The notes under the pieces are model-generated. The model made no database searches. It saw only the letters and a program-made list of their open reading frames with translations, and had not been told where the DNA came from. From the NCBI GenBank assembly GCA_002286715.1, contig NSJX01000035.1, positions 62,001-126,000 on the forward strand: 64,000 bases of DNA, read 5' to 3'. Positions within the stretch are counted from its first letter, which is position 1, and every line of letters starts with the position of its first letter. This stretch comes from Dentipellis sp. KUC8613. Taxonomy: Eukaryota > Basidiomycota > Agaricomycetes > Russulales > Hericiaceae. A program made the translations under genes and the position numbers. Below, in pieces: positions 23,289 through 34,761 of this stretch.

Positions 23289-24122
23289 ATGGCCACCAAC
23301 CCGACGGTACAGACAGGAAGTCAACGCTGGACGCACTTCTATTCTGCTCTCCAGCTTGCTATACAACGAGCTGGTCACAAATGGACGTGAGTAGTGATTA
23401 TCTGAGCGCGTTAGAACGGGTGACGGATGCGCTACCTAGCTATGAAGACTTCTCTGAATGTTTCCCTCTGTGGTGTGATGAACAACCAGAAGGCGCAGAG
23501 GCAGTCTATGGCACTGTGTCTCGCTTTGTCGAGAGCCACATCACGGTGCGTCGCGTGCCGACCATCTCTCATCACACAGTGCTAATCGGGCAACACAGAC
23601 ACAATGCAACGAGCTCTTTGCGACTTACGATGTCAAGAATAATGTAGACAAACTTCACGAGGCTGTCACAGAGGCTCGCGCACGAAAGCGACGCGGTGAA
23701 ACGGGGAAAGACGTGTGGAGAGAAGACTTGGACCCAAGGAGTGCGGTTCGCGCAAGGGTGGTACCTGTGTTGGAGGCGGAGCGGGATCGACTGAAGGATC
23801 AGTTGACTAAGGTATGACACTCTACATTCATTCTTACTTGTGTTCACCTAAATAATATGGCCTAGATGCGGAACCAGAATGCGGAGCTTCGGAAGACGGT
23901 GCAGGCCCATGCGAGGGAACGGAAAGAGATGGACGAGAAAACTGCTGAAATTCTGAATTTCATAGACGAAGTTAGACATCCTGTCGTCGCTCACATAGAC
24001 TCTTCTAATTCCTCTTTTCTCTTCAGGTTTACGCAAAATGGAAAGACTTGCCTATGTCCGACATGCGAAATTGGGCTCTGATCAAGGCCGAAGCTCAGAA
24101 TACGATGGCTCCTCCATCATGA
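23289..24122 (+). CDS. NNF1: Kinetochore MIND complex subunit Nnf1
   Basis: Exons 23289-23386, 23440-23545, 23599-23811, 23866-23970 and 24027-24122 give 205 residues, close to yeast Nnf1 (201). The order of features matches the family: an N-terminal helix (WTHFYSALQLAIQRAGHKW), the YEDFSECFP block, then TQCNELFATYDVKNNVDKLH and a coiled coil rich in Glu/Arg (LEAERDRLKDQLTKMRNQNA) to the end. Nnf1 is part of the Mis12/MIND complex linking centromeric chromatin to the Ndc80 complex. All phases close with introns of 53-56 bases. The family call rests on motif layout and size, not on a search. A long open frame that includes intron 1 exists but is read-through. Confidence 0.8.
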
Positions 24123-24368
24123 TATACTCCGTCCGTCTCCATCTACTGGTCCGTGTTCTTGTATTATTGGCATGTATACCCACGCTGTGTATCTCTATTG
24201 TATCAACCTGTGAGCTCGCCGGCGCTAAAGTAGTTGCGCGTGTCACATGACTGACGCGTATCGCCTCAGAGTCTCAGACTCTTGTATGCGCGCTCGCTGC
24301 TCTTACCTCGACTACCCTCTAGCGCGCTCAGAGCTTTTCTCTGACCTGAATTCTCGCTGAACTCGACC

Positions 24369-27300
24369 ATGCCTTCATCTGATATGTCGCAGAATGCTTT
24401 GCCGTTGGCGACGAAGGCATTGTGGGCCCACTTGCTGAGAAAGCCGACGACATTAGAGCGAGATGCAAGCATACCAACACTGGCTTCTAACGTACCCCTC
24501 ACACCCACGGACAGGGCCGCGACATCCACTCGGATTCTCTTACATGACACGCATGCTCGCCTTGAGACCTTCACCGAACGGCTGGAGAAACTCATGCATA
24601 ACGTCGAGGATGAGAAAAGGGAGATGACTAGAGCCAGAGAGGATATGGAAGCGGAGAGGGACAAAATGACGGAAGATGTTGTGCAATTGGGTATGTCTCC
24701 GAAACCTCGCCCAGCTTTGCTCGTATATGCGGCAACGTCCTGTAATGTTGGCGGTCGAGATGGCTCTCAAGGCTTTTATATGCGCATTATTCGAGCTCTA
24801 CTGACGCAATTCTCCTCCGCGGACAGTCAATCGCTGCCAGACTTCTATCCAGAAGTCAGTCGGCGAGCCAGCTCAAGCGAGCGCAATCTCAAGTCTTCGG
24901 TCCGAGCTCACAAACGCTAAAGACAAGCTTGCCAATGTCGAATCTAAACTAGACGCACTGCAAATGGTATGTCTTTGTTTCGCCCGTTGATCGTCTATAT
25001 TCAACACCTTATATGCGCTTGTTGTCAGCAATCGCAAGGTCACGCACAGGCTCTGCAGACCATCATCGATCAGCAGGCTCGTGTGCAGGACCAGCATACG
25101 AGCATGATGGAACATTTGGTGCCTTTACTCCCGCTTTTACAGTCGATACCACTGCATATAGACGTCTCCAAGATTGCCGTTGTCGAAAAGGTACGGGAGA
25201 CCATGAACAGCGTTCACCAAGCCATCGTCGCCATACCGATCAGAGAGGTGGAAACGATCGCAGAGCCGAGGAGGCAAGGGGTTGTTAGTAGTACGCGTCT
25301 TTCACCTATGGGCTGACGTAGAACTGACACAGAATTCAGGCCTGGAGACTACTTCAAGAGTGTCCTCGAGATCCTCTCGAGCGTATGCACCCTTCCCAAA
25401 AACTCCGACTAGACGTTCGCCGAAGAAACGTCGCCTTAGTTCGATCCTTCTACCTCCGTCCGTTCTAGCTGGTTCGGGGGACATACTATTCCCTCGGAGC
25501 CCTCAAAGCTCTGTCGGCCAAGATGAATCTCAAGTTCAACACAATCTGTCCCAGGAGCGTTTCCTCCCCGCCCAGCCTCCCCCTTCCCTTTCTCTAGAAG
25601 AGAACTTACCCAATCCTCACGTCGAGTCCATATGTGCGGCCCTAGAGCGTGACATCATTCGAACCTCAATGCACAGGGCGCAGACGGCCTATCTTCTCGG
25701 GTACTCAGCCTCGAGCCATTCTACGCGTACACCCTCTGGTTCTCGAACTGATTTGCCAACCTCGTCGGCCTCTGTTACTGTGCCGCCTTCTGCTGAGACT
25801 ACTTCGCACGACGTCTCTCAGAATGCAGGCGTTCGTCCCTTGCCGTCTATGTCTCCTAGTGATCTCTCGCGCCCTGCAGTTCAGTCTGCCGCTGCTCCAG
25901 CTCCTTCTGAGTCTGCCACCCGACAGGAAGACAACGTTGACAATGTGACTGGACATCTGGTGTCTTCGGGTCCTAGTCTCATTCAGCCTTCATCTTTACC
26001 CTCTCCAACCTCGTCTGAAGCACAAAAGCCCGGCGGCGCACCAAGTCTACGGGCCCGACGTATGCATGGTGAGGCGGTGAACATGGTACGTTTCCATCAG
26101 GAAAACCCTCTTCTGCAAATTGGTACAAATTGGTACCAATTAGTACATTAGATCGTTTTGCTTACCCCCCGTGTTATTGGCTTCAACTTAGCTTCAAATT
26201 AGTGTCTAAGATGTTCTAATGGGTTGCAAACCAACAACAGTTTCCGAGGCTGCATTACATTAGAAACAGGCTAGCAGTGCTAATTGGTTCAAATATTGCT
26301 CTCACATCGGACAAATTTAGGAACAAAAAATTCCATTTGATGGCACATTAGCGCAAAGCGCACGGTAAACTAAGATATCACTAATTTCGCCTAACGATGA
26401 CCACCCAACAAATCCTGTGTCCTGAGCCGTAATTAGCAGAATGAATGAGATATGTAAACGAATGGCGAGATAAGAACGAGTCATGAACAAAAGAAGGTGG
26501 AGGGGTATCTTGCAGCGCACGGAGCTCCTTATGCAGTGCCGAAGTCAATAACGGCGATCGCGAGCGCAGGCGCGACTGCAGGGGCGTGATGAGCATTGGC
26601 GTTCCTACGCAAATTTGAGATGCTGTGAAACCAAATTTGAGACGATCACTTACTTTACGGACTCATAGAGGTCCCTCATCATGTTACGATAGAAGGGAGA
26701 ACGCGTTGCCTCTAGATGGTCGAGCGTAGCAATGTGGCCTCTGTACACGTCAAGATAGAGATTTGCTGTAAAATCGGACCTCCTGTGGAATCCAAGCCGA
26801 TGATCATGGAGCGAAGCGTATACCTGAGCAACTATGAGATAACAAGATACACAGAATAAGTAATTACTGACCGCTGTGAAGGCAAGTGCAACCACAGCCT
26901 TCGGTAGTTGATCCTGGCGCTCGTTGGTGGCAGGATCAATAAAGAAAGGAAAACTTGCTCGATTTCTCTCAAAGAAATCGTCGGCCATACAGACACGCAT
27001 GAGTGCCACACCGATCATGTGAGAGTAGGGCTTTGTGCGATTGATATTCCCCGTCAACCCATCCTGGGAACACATCAATCAGATTCGAAAACAGCCATGA
27101 TGAGATGCACGCACCTGCCCTGTACGAGGGAAAATGTAATTATAGTCCGCCAGCGCATTGTTGGCTGCTTGGGCCATTACCAGACCCGGTGCACCTAGGT
27201 GATACATAGTGGGCACAAACGTGTCGCTGGTCTTCTTGATGTCGGCTCGAAAAATTCCGACTCGAGCTTTCGGCTGCAAATTTTCCATTTCAGTAACACG

Positions 27301-30300
27301 GCAGGTAGTCAGAGAGGAGGAGAATATATTTACAATTGGCTGCAAGTCTCGCAGATACTGATTGTCGTGAAGCATTCGGTCATGGACTGGTGCTGCTAAG
27401 GGGCGAGACGATGCTGCAAGGAGAAGCGACCGTTGCGCATACAAATTGAGGAGGATTGCATCCGGGAAGGCCTCACCAAACAGTATCTCACTCTTGATGT
27501 GAGGGATAGCATCTTGTAGAACCTGACGCACGACTGCATGCTGGTCTGCGAGACGAATCCGGTGTCCGTGTGCAGGCGCAATCACGTTTGTCCATTCCGG
27601 CCACCTGATAGCTGGGTCGACTGGCATGGTTGCTGCAGAAGACACGCTAGCAATACTAGGCGCAAGAGAGACAGGCGCTGCCAAAGGCATATTGGAACCA
27701 GCAGGAGTGTTGAGTACTGTGGGCGGGTCGAGCGCGTTGATAGTAGGAACGGTGGGTATATCAACGGCGTCAGCCATGACGAGTGCGTCGGGTGCATCAA
27801 GGGTAGCAGGGGCGACAGGTGTGTGAGAAATGAGGGACAGACTGAGCGCATTGGGTACGATAGGGGCAGCAGGCGTACTCGGCACAGTAAGAATGGTGGG
27901 CACGGGGGGTGCAATAGAAATATTGGGTATACTGGGCACGGCGGGAGTCATGGGTGCGTCGAGGGGAGCAAGAACAACCGGGGCGGCGGGAGTGCTGAGA
28001 ACGTTATTGGGAGCAGAACCGCCAGCAGCAGACGTTTCGGCATTTGAGGAACTGAAAGTGTAAGCGTCAACCCACTGCGGTCGCTATGCAGCAAGCATAT
28101 GTCAGTAGGTAAAGAAATGAAGAGACGTTGGACGCACCTCGTTGGCAACAGCCTGCGCAAACTTTGATGGCTGGAGTCGTGCCTCATCGTCCTCGTCAAG
28201 CTCGATTTCATCTTCAACCTGCACATTGGTGTCATCTAGGACATCGTGATCGTCATCCTATACAAGAATGTGAGCGCCGCATTAGAAGACGTCGTAAAAT
28301 CAACAGCGTACCGAATCACCACTAGACGTGGTAACAGGCTGTTTACCCTTGACAAGGGCCGAACTTGCTGACGGGGACACATGGGCTATGGAAGCGGGGG
28401 CGACATTGTCGTTGATGTCCAAACGCGGGACCTTGGGCGTACGAGCTAGAGCGTAGGTGACGAGCGACAGGGAAAGACGGGCAGATGAGTGACACGTCGT
28501 TTCAAAGGGTGCGTGAGAATTTTTTACCGGTTGCCATGTTTGCCTTCTTGCGCGCGGGCTCCGCAACTGCAGAGTCAACGTCCGTGCCTTCAGCGCCACC
28601 CACCACCGGATGTTCTCCAGCAGCAGCGGTACGTTTACGTTTGCCCTGCTTTATACCTAATATCCGCCCTACAACTCGTACGCATAGACGATGCAGAAAG
28701 GCAATTGGCGCACTTGAGTCCGTGTCGCCTGCAAACGGCCTCTTGTCAGTGCAATTCAAAGATCGTACAGTACCTGTTGGTCAACTCACCTTCGTTGTGA
28801 TTAGGAATACAGCCGCTCAATGCTGCCGCCGCCACCGCCGCCGCCTTCGCGGCCTTGTTCTTGGCTCGCGTCAGTGCAGCCTTTTGTCCACGGGTCAGCG
28901 GTTCAGAATTCGGCACCGGAGGAGGTTGCGGTGATATGGTAGCGCCCTTCTTACGCGTCCTTGGAGCCATGCTGATAACGAGTGTATAAAATAGGTCTAA
29001 AGCAGTGAGATAGGAAAGAAATGAGGGGGCTGGGTGGTGCAGGACAAGTGCGAGTGAGTAGCATTATATATCAAGCCTGCCGTGTATGGCCCGACAAACG
29101 TGTTATTCTAGGCTCAGAGGTTGTACAGCAGTCTCGCCTCAACTATTAGCATCAAATTTGAGCTGTTTAGCACGCCTTGGCAATGGTTTGTGGGCGCGCG
29201 CCGCGTGATCTCCACGCGACTTGCAATTTTCTCTCTTCACTTCGACACTATCACCACCTCAGCCTTGTCCTTTACCACCATGCCGCTTGTCCCCTGCCCC
29301 GGCTGCAATGCATCTTTTTCTCCTTCGGGGCTTTCACGCCATCTCGCACAGACAAAAAACACAATTTGTAAGGTTGCCGCTACATACTTGACGCCTCAAG
29401 TTGGTGCTGTGCCCGAATCGGAGCTTATGCCTGGTGTACACAACGGAAACCCTGGCAGTGCCGCGACATCAAGCTCGAGTGCGACATCTACCACTGAGCC
29501 GCAGCCTTTCCATGGTGATTTTTTTGGGATGAATTATTCTGCTGGCGACCTTGGGATGGAGACGGGCGCAGGAGCCTCCACCGCGCCAATGGATGTGGAC
29601 GAGCCTAAAGGTAGTTCATTTTTCGCTCCAGCCTCATTCGATGTTCTGATCCTATCGTAGATGACACACAACCTGATGATGAGGATGACGAAGACATCAT
29701 GCAAGATGCTGAAGATTTTGAGGACATCCGCTCTGCACAGGTGCGGGTCCGAAACTCACGACGGCCTCGTGGCAACCCGACTCAGTCAGCCGTCCCTGAG
29801 TCTCCGATCGCTGCAATGGTGGACACGGTGGACGTATCAGGCCGCCCATTTACGCCGGCAGAACGCACACAAGTGGAGGGTCACCTGTGGGCCCGCCCCG
29901 TCATCGCCAAGTTTCCAGGGGCTGCTGGCGCACCTTTGCCTGGTTATACATCTTCGACACCTGCATACGACGCTAATCGCGTGCATTTTGATCGAGAAAA
30001 TAAGAACATATGGGCCCCTTTCAAATCGAAAATGAGCTGGAACATGGCTTATTGGGCGAAGACCCGGGGGCCATCTTCATCGGCCATCTCAGAATTATTG
30101 GCGATGGATGATGTATGTATTTCGCTCTCTCGCCTTTCCCTATCTAATTATATCCTCATAGCTTCCAGAACGACTTGGCCTCGAATATCATACAGTTGCT
30201 GAACTCAACGAGATCATCCGTGAGCAGCTTCCCAGTCGCCCAAAATTTGAGGCAAAGAACATTAGCGTTGGCGGCGAGACTTATGAAGTCTACTTTCGGG

Positions 30301-32955
30301 ACATTATCCCATGCATTCGCGCGCTCTTTGGGAACCCGGAGTTCGCCAAACACCTCCTTCTTGCTCCAGAACGCCATTATAAAGACGCCAATATGACGGT
30401 CCGTGTCTATACGGAGATGAATACTGGCAAGTGGTGGTGGAGTGCGCAGGTATGCCAGGACTCTTTGCTGCTTCTTGCTTTGTTCATATATCTCTGCAGG
30501 CTGCGCTCGAACAAAAGAAGCCTGGCGCAACTGTTATCCCAATCATTGTCTCATCCGACAAAACACAGCTCACCATGTTCCGTAACAAGAACGCCTACCC
30601 ACTCTACCTCACGATCGGAAACATTCCAAAAGACATCCGCCGGAAGCCTTCGCGCCAGGCCCAGGTTCTCATTGGCTATCTCCCAACGGCAAAACTGGAC
30701 CACATCAAGAACAAGACTGCACGACGTCGCGCGCTCGGCAATTTGTTCCATGCATGCCTTACACGCATATTTGATCCTCTGAGAGTTCACGGCGAGTCAG
30801 GCCTCGCTATGGTCAGCGGAGATGGTGTCTGGCGCCGCTGTCATCCAATCTTCGCAACCTATGTAGGCGACTATCCCGAGCAGATCCTTGTCACTTGCAC
30901 GCTCACTGGTGACAGCCCAAAATGTCCCACTCGTTACGACGAATTAGATGGCGATGATGAATGCGACTTACGTGACCTCGACGACACGCTCGATGCCTTT
31001 GAGCTCGCAGATGGCGATCCAACAATCTTCCATGCAGCATGTCGTATACAGCGTCTCCGACCAATCTTTCATCCGTTCTGGGAACGGCTTCCATACGTCA
31101 ACATCTTCAGGTCCATCACCCCCGACATCCTTCACCAGTTGTACCAGGGTGTGGTCAAGCACGTTGTCAGTTGGGTTTCGGACTCCAAGGCGTTTGGCGC
31201 GGAAGCCATAGATGCTCGCTGTCGCTGTATGCCTCCAAACCATAACGCACGCCTATTTACAAGTGGTATCACTTCTCTATCGCGCGTCTCAGGGACAGAG
31301 CACAAGGACATGTGCCGCATTCTCCTCGGCTTAATAGTCGACCTTCCGCTACCAAACGGGCAAGATCCCTCTCGCATTGTCCGTGCTGTTCGCGGGATCC
31401 TCGATTTCTTGTATCTTGCTCAATATCCAGCTCATACCTCAGAGACTCTTGCAGCTATGGACGCTGCGCTGCAGCGCTTCCATGACAATCGAAAGATCTT
31501 CATCGAGCTCGGCATACGCTCCGATTTCAATATCCCGAAGCTCCACGAACTACGTCATTACCGCCCAAGCATCGAGCTCTTTGGTACAACTGACAATTGC
31601 AACACCGAACAATGGGAGCGGCTGCATATCGATCTCACGAAGAAAGCATGGCGCAACACAAATACAAGAGACGCTTATCCACAAATGACTGCATGGGTAG
31701 AACTCATGGAGCAGATGCATCAACATCAAGCCTTCATCGAATGGCGAAAGGCTGGACACCCTACCGTTACAAACTACCGTCTCACCGACGCTCGATTACA
31801 CATGCATCTCGAAATGACGAAGCATCCTACTCGCCGCTCTGTTTCGCTCGATACCCTGAACGATGAGTACGGTGCTATCGATTTCTCGGATGCACTCGCA
31901 TTGTTCGTCGCCTCGCACAACTTTCCCAACATCGGGCCTGCAGCACGTCAAAATCGCGCAGACAATACTCTTATCCCATCCACTGCTGTCTCTGTATTCC
32001 ACAAAGCGAAGTTCTGGAATCACGATGCTCTGCGTCGCGAGGACGGTCAAGACGAACGCGATGCAGTCCATGCTCGTCCATACCAGCACGATAAACGAGG
32101 GCGCATGGTCCCCGGTCGCTTTGATACGGCTCTTATCAAGGTTGGAGCGGATTCTCGTGAACGTGGTGTCACTGGTGCGTATCATCATTTCCTTTTCATG
32201 TAAGTACACAAAACTCAACGGGGCATGCAGGCTTCCGTGTGGGCCAGGTCCGCGTCATTTTTGAGCTTTCCAAAACAGCCGCCGACGAGCTGTTCAGTGT
32301 TCCAGCTCGTCCACCTCCACCACAGCACCTTGTCTATGTTGAATGGTTCACGCCATTTGCACATCCGGAGGCAGACAGTCTCATGTACCGGGTATCGCGA
32401 TCATATCAGAGCAACGGACGACGAAGCGCGTCTATCGTGCCCTTGCAAGCACTCCAACGCAGCGTGCAGCTGTTCCCTCGCTTCGGGGCTGCTGTACCGG
32501 AGGGTTGGACAAGCTACAACGTTCTTGACAAGTGCGAAACATTTCGTGTCAACCCATTCTTAGATAGACATAGTTACATGACAATCTTCTGATATTCAAA
32601 TGCATGCCGGTGCTTTCTGAAGAACTGCTTGAGTCTAAGTCGAAGAGGAGTGATCTTAGTTGAATTTGTATGGTACGTGCTAACCAGCTAATGGCTCTGC
32701 AAAGACGCGCGGTGTGGTTTCATTGCGACCCTTGAGAAGTTTGTACGGGATTAGACACATTAGAAGTCTTAGATCACCCTTTGCGGTCTTGGTACAAATC
32801 TGCGTCGGGATTAGTCAAGATTTGCAAGTGAGGCTTTTCCTGATGTCCTCTTGGAGTCGGCTCGACGATTCATCATCGAATTTTATCAGGGCGTTAGTCG
32901 GAAGCGATTCATTCCACTCGACGACGAAGACGAAGACGAAGACGAAGACTTCTGA
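24369..32955 (+). CDS. Coiled-coil, nuclear-type hypothetical protein with transposon-bearing last intron
   Basis: Exons 24369-24690, 24827-24966, 25029-25290, 25340-26085 and 32815-32955 give 536 residues; all phases close. Residues ~60-200 form a coiled coil (HARLETFTERLEKLMHNVED; LRSELTNAKDKLANVESKL). A basic, proline-directed segment (PKTPTRRSPKKRRLSS) looks like a nuclear localisation signal with CDK-type sites. The long Ser/Pro middle seems disordered. Exon 4 ends at ATG|GTACGT with phase 0, and the only convincing continuation is 6.7 kb downstream at TTAG|TCAAG, also phase 0, coding SRFASEAFPDVLLESARRF and an acidic end (DDEDEDEDEDF). The Plavaka element fills the gap. Without splicing across it the protein would end at 26151 after 22 extra residues. 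Function not recognised; chromosome or spindle biology is only a guess. Confidence 0.6.
26529..28970 (-). CDS. DUF6532-domain protein encoded within the Plavaka element
   Basis: Eight exons, 28970-28790, 28728-28528, 28445-28312, 28257-28138, 28083-27115, 27063-26872, 26823-26654 and 26622-26529, give 686 residues with closed phases. The N-terminus is basic (MAPRTRKKG...KAALTRAKNKAAK) and suggests nuclear import; the middle is Pro/Ala/Val-rich low complexity. The C-terminal ~300 residues look like the DUF6532 domain common in Agaricomycetes: SEILFGEAFPDAILLNLYAQ, a central KPYSHMIGVALMRVCMADDF, then QLPKAVVALAFTAVYASLHD and a final FYRNMMRDLYE. Molecular function is unknown; many copies sit next to transposases, which fits an accessory role in the element. 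The gene is divergent from the transposase across about 310 bases. Confidence 0.8.
28971..29279. promoter_or_regulatory. Divergent promoter of the two Plavaka genes
   Basis: The 309 bases between the two start codons must contain both promoters. A TATAAAATA-like string occurs at 28984-28992 and a TTATATATC string near 29064. No other motif is recognised. Confidence 0.4.
29280..32592 (+). CDS. Plavaka transposase
   Basis: Exons 29280-29610, 29661-30112, 30162-30449, 30500-32174 and 32231-32592 give 1035 residues with no stop or frameshift. The N-terminus has a zinc-finger-like motif (CPGCNASFSPSGLSRHLAQT). The core shows the hallmark Plavaka block PIIVSSDKTQLTMFRNKNAY-PLYLTIGNIPKDIRRKPS with the first catalytic Asp, VLIGYLP, a second region around MVSGDGVWRRCHPIFATYVGDY, and a downstream helical part (DILHQLYQGVVKHVV, IPKLHELRHY, GTTDNCNTEQWERLHIDLTKKAW). 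These are the RNase H-fold regions of the CMC-type Plavaka group found in fungi. The intact frame suggests recent activity. No TET/JBP gene is attached. Confidence 0.92.
32928..32950 (+). repeat. GAC/GAA trinucleotide-type repeat
   Basis: A short GACGAA repeat encodes the acidic C-terminus of the coiled-coil protein in its last exon. Confidence 0.7.
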
Positions 32956-33240
32956 TTGCGTTTATGATAGAATGTCAAGTAGATTTCTTCCTGTTATGTT
33001 TATCAGCCTGGCCTTTCTGAGCGATCGCGCGAAGTGTTACAAACAAAATAAGTGATGCATTCGTTGGGGAATCGATGATACAGTGCTACAGACAACTGAT
33101 GGTATGACAACACGACCATGCGAAATATCCGTTACAATCCTTGAAGGAGCGTGTGATGGAAAACGTGCGGTCCGTCACCATACTTATCATAAATAACGCG
33201 CGGGGACCTTCGTGGAATTTATGTTTCTGCGCGAAGTTGG

Positions 33241-34761
33241 TTAGGCGAGCGCAGCGAAGCCGACGCGGTTGTTGCCGACGTCGAATGCGGTGTAGACGTT
33301 GGTCAGGAAGACATCGCCAACGATCCAGAAATCTGAGAATAGTGTTAGTATCATCCAGAGATGTATCAAGAATTGGGGTCGACGCACCTTCGCTGATCTG
33401 GGCATTAGATGCGAGACCACCGATGCAGGTTCCAGAGGAAACCTCGCCAACAGTGAACGTAGAGGGGTCGACCTGGAAAGTCTTGCCCGAGAACGTGAGG
33501 CTGATCGGGGTATTGAAGCTGCAAGGAACTGAGAGTAGATCCAGATCAGCTATCTATTTTTCGACAGGCGCACAGCGAAACGTACCGGTGTAGATACCGT
33601 CGCCGTACTGAGGAGCAGACTTCGAGCCAGGGATCTGGCTGTAGATCTGCTTGATGGTGGTCGGGTCGCCGATGATCTGGGTGGTGCCAGTGTCGATAAT
33701 GGCTGCAGTGCTCCTCAGCGCGCTCTTGCCGTTGACGGCAAGACCGCCGAGCTGAACCTGCCAGTACGCCGCCTCAGTCACGGGGACCCAGGTGAAGCTA
33801 CCGGTGTACAGGTCGCTGTTGGTGCCGCCGAGGTACAGCTCGGACCCGCTCTCGGCGAACTTGAACCCGAAGACGGAGTCGGTCACCTGGCCCTGCGCGA
33901 TGAAGCTCTGGAAGGGAGGGTTGGCCTTGTAGTCCGAGAGCGACTCGAAGGCCATGCCCATGAGACCATCAGCGGGGAACTGGTCCGAAGCGAAGCCGGT
34001 GGAGTAGGAGGTGGAAGCACCGAGAGTCTGCTTGGTGGCCTATGTTGTGAAGACAATCAGCGTTTGCAAATCTGAATTCAAGAAATAACACTGACAGTCA
34101 GGCCAGCAATGGACACGGTATCCTGGTATTGCGTGCCGCTGACGGAAGAGCCGTCGCCGTACGTGAGCTTGTACGACTTGCCTAGGCTCTTAGCAGTCGA
34201 GCTCGAGCTGGGCTGGTACTTCGTGTGGCCCTGGCAGTTCGAGGAGCACGAGGGGCCAGGAAGGAAAAGGTCGCTGGAGCCGGTGTCGAAATCGACTGAA
34301 GGCAATGTAAGCCCCACTTTCGATACAATAAAGGCGAAATCGCATACCAGTGTACTTCTTGGCTGGGGTGCCGACGCTGATCGTGCCGTACCAGAGCTGG
34401 GCCTCATCGTCGGTGAGCGGGTCGCTACCAGTCGCACGCTTGGCATGCCTCAGGCCAGACGCCAAGGGATGAACTGAGCCAGTGTTCCTCTCGTAGATCT
34501 CGAAGCCCCTGCGGATTTTCCTGAAAATGATTTGCGCGTGAGTGGTCGGTTCCGAGTCGGCTAGAGTGTAGATACGTACGCAACCGAATGGTCAATGTTG
34601 CTCTGAATGCGCGTAGCATTGACGGTCCCGTCCGCGCGGCGGTACAGTGCGCGCTTGGTGATCGGGACAGCCCGCTCAGCGCGAGGAGCCGTCTCTACAA
34701 GAGGGCTCGCGGCGGCGAGGAAAGGAAGAGCTGCGAGAACGAAGGCGGCGGAGAAGTACAT
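33241..34761 (-). CDS. Secreted pepsin-like aspartic protease (family A1)
   Basis: Six exons, 34761-34580, 34520-34348, 34295-34096, 34039-33586, 33528-33388 and 33332-33241, give 413 residues. A signal peptide (MYFSAAFVLAALPFLAAASP) and a propeptide with dibasic sites (PITKRALYRR; GLRHAKRATG) precede the mature enzyme, which begins near DEAQLWYGTISVGTP. Both catalytic aspartates are present: DTGSSDLFLPG (D122) and AIIDTGTTQIIG (D301). The flap Tyr is in LTYGDGSSVSG, and DFWIVGDVFLTNVYTAFD is the usual C-terminal block. A disulphide pair is likely in CSSNC and another in PCSFN...GTCIGG. Secreted or vacuolar; the lack of a GPI-type tail favours secretion. Expected length for the family. Confidence 0.95.

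Larger units (their letters stand above)
26120..32799. mobile_element. Plavaka-type (CMC superfamily) DNA transposon, boundaries approximate
   Basis: Two intact divergent genes, a Plavaka transposase on the plus strand and a DUF6532 protein on the minus strand, lie between exons 4 and 5 of the coiled-coil gene. Both flanks carry short ATTAG/CTAATG-type subterminal motifs, and TTGGTACAAAT occurs at 26120-26130 and again at 32789-32799. I could not fix exact terminal inverted repeats or a target duplication, so the ends are estimates within about 50 bases. Confidence 0.65.

Noticed and set aside
23180..23647. Continuous frame containing VSSDYLSALERVTDALPS
   Set aside because: This is NNF1 intron 1 read as coding; splicing it joins WT to YEDFSECFP and restores the family block.
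32789..32799. TTGGTACAAAT as the Plavaka target-site duplication
   Set aside because: It matches 26120-26130, but an 11-base duplication does not fit the 2-4 bases usual for CMC elements and no inverted repeat begins beside it.
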